In this document: positions 63,920 to 64,000 of the stretch, one piece after another | How positions within the stretch are numbered: the first letter of the stretch is position 1 | How the letters are laid out: every line of letters starts with the position of its first letter | DNA from: Natronosalvus hydrolyticus | GTDB lineage: Archaea; Halobacteriota; Halobacteria; Halobacteriales; Natrialbaceae | Length of the DNA: 64,000 nucleotides | Direction of reading: 5' to 3' | Assembly (NCBI GenBank): GCA_025517525.1 | Contig: JAOPJZ010000004.1 | Coordinates: forward strand, 1-64,000 | Translations under genes and position numbers: made by a program | Notes under the pieces: generated by a model | The model's database searches: none | Seen by the model: only the letters and a program-made list of their open reading frames with translations | What the model was told of the DNA's origin: nothing

Positions 63920-64000
63920 GCGAAGCGCTCGATTGTCGACGCACCGAGAGATTGCGCCGCCTCGAGTGACAACGACAGCGCCGCCTCAAGTGACGACAGT
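63920..64000. other. Window edge with short direct repeat
   Basis: gccgcctcgagtgac and gccgcctcaagtgac form an imperfect tandem repeat near the end. No gene can be assigned within the window. Confidence 0.3.

Noticed and set aside
1..64000. tRNA, rRNA, SRP RNA or CRISPR array
   Set aside because: I looked in intergenic regions for T-arm motifs and spaced repeats and saw none. A tRNAscan-SE and CRISPR search would be needed to exclude a divergent one.
63920..64000. Minus-strand gene end
   Set aside because: A frame stays open through the repeat and into nob1, but the repeat-driven sequence gives no recognisable protein.

Overview
The window is chromosomal DNA of a haloarchaeon, most likely from the Natrialbales. 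The evidence is a high-GC genome with very frequent ctcgag, strongly acidic proteins, an archaellum (arl) cluster in haloarchaeal order, a SAMP2-type ubiquitin-like protein, archaeal L39e/L31e/aIF6, RFC small subunit, archaeal AlaRS, KaiC/HTR-like proteins and many leaderless promoters (a TATA-like box about 26 nt before the start codon). Almost everything is ordinary core or conserved haloarchaeal gene content. No rRNA, tRNA, CRISPR array, prophage or complete insertion sequence was recognised.

Layout. 0-3.5 kb: DUF1850 protein and a fused TRAP (TAXI-type) permease. 3.5-9.8 kb: trans-sulfuration PLP enzyme, YigZ/IMPACT protein, a small membrane protein, a secreted gluzincin-like protease with a His-rich segment, and aspartate kinase. 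9.8-22.6 kb: degenerate KaiC/HTR-like ATPase, GNAT, MscS channel, an H-NOX-fold protein without the haem histidine, PRPP synthetase, Tat lipoprotein, LLM oxidoreductase, beta-propeller protein, phosphohexomutase, UspA, coiled-coil protein and HisI. 22.6-30.9 kb: the archaellum locus, with arlJ-I-H-G-F-CE on the minus strand and two tandem archaellins plus a DUF7500 protein on the plus strand. 31-32.4 kb: a UPF0175/PIN toxin-antitoxin pair and a DUF5807 protein. 32.6-38.1 kb: an alpha/beta-hydrolase-fold protein, an ABC exporter pair, an AhpD-like protein and an HD phosphohydrolase. 38.3-46.8 kb: alaS, a secreted/membrane protein pair, a large GAF-GAF-PAS histidine kinase and rfcS. 46.9-52.1 kb: a bactofilin-like membrane protein, samp2, a beta-CASP nuclease, a secreted HExxH protein and the rpl39e-rpl31e-eif6 operon. 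52.2-60.6 kb: an accessory block (DUF4870, ASCH, CstA, small membrane proteins, CobW GTPase, an ArsA/Get3 ATPase with a 98-residue partner, UspA). 60.8-63.9 kb: pfdA-ftsY, DCC thiol protein, PRC-barrel protein and a Nob1-type endonuclease.

The most unusual signals are mostly non-coding. Four diverged copies of an 80-90 bp palindromic MITE-like element occur, two of them supplying the stop codon of the adjacent gene. Several solitary hairpins resemble the right ends (omega-RNA ends) of IS200/IS605-TnpB elements, with no tnpB nearby. A 74-nt nested hairpin follows the H-NOX-like gene, a 32-bp tandem duplication lies across a stop codon, and a 97-bp block is identical at the starts of the two archaellins. 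Among proteins, an H-NOX fold has Ala at the proximal-histidine position, an alpha/beta hydrolase has Gly at the nucleophile position, and a KaiC-like protein lacks the P-loop lysine. I found no clear multi-gene system that is wholly new. The CobW / 98-residue protein / ArsA module and the repeat family are the best candidates for follow-up.
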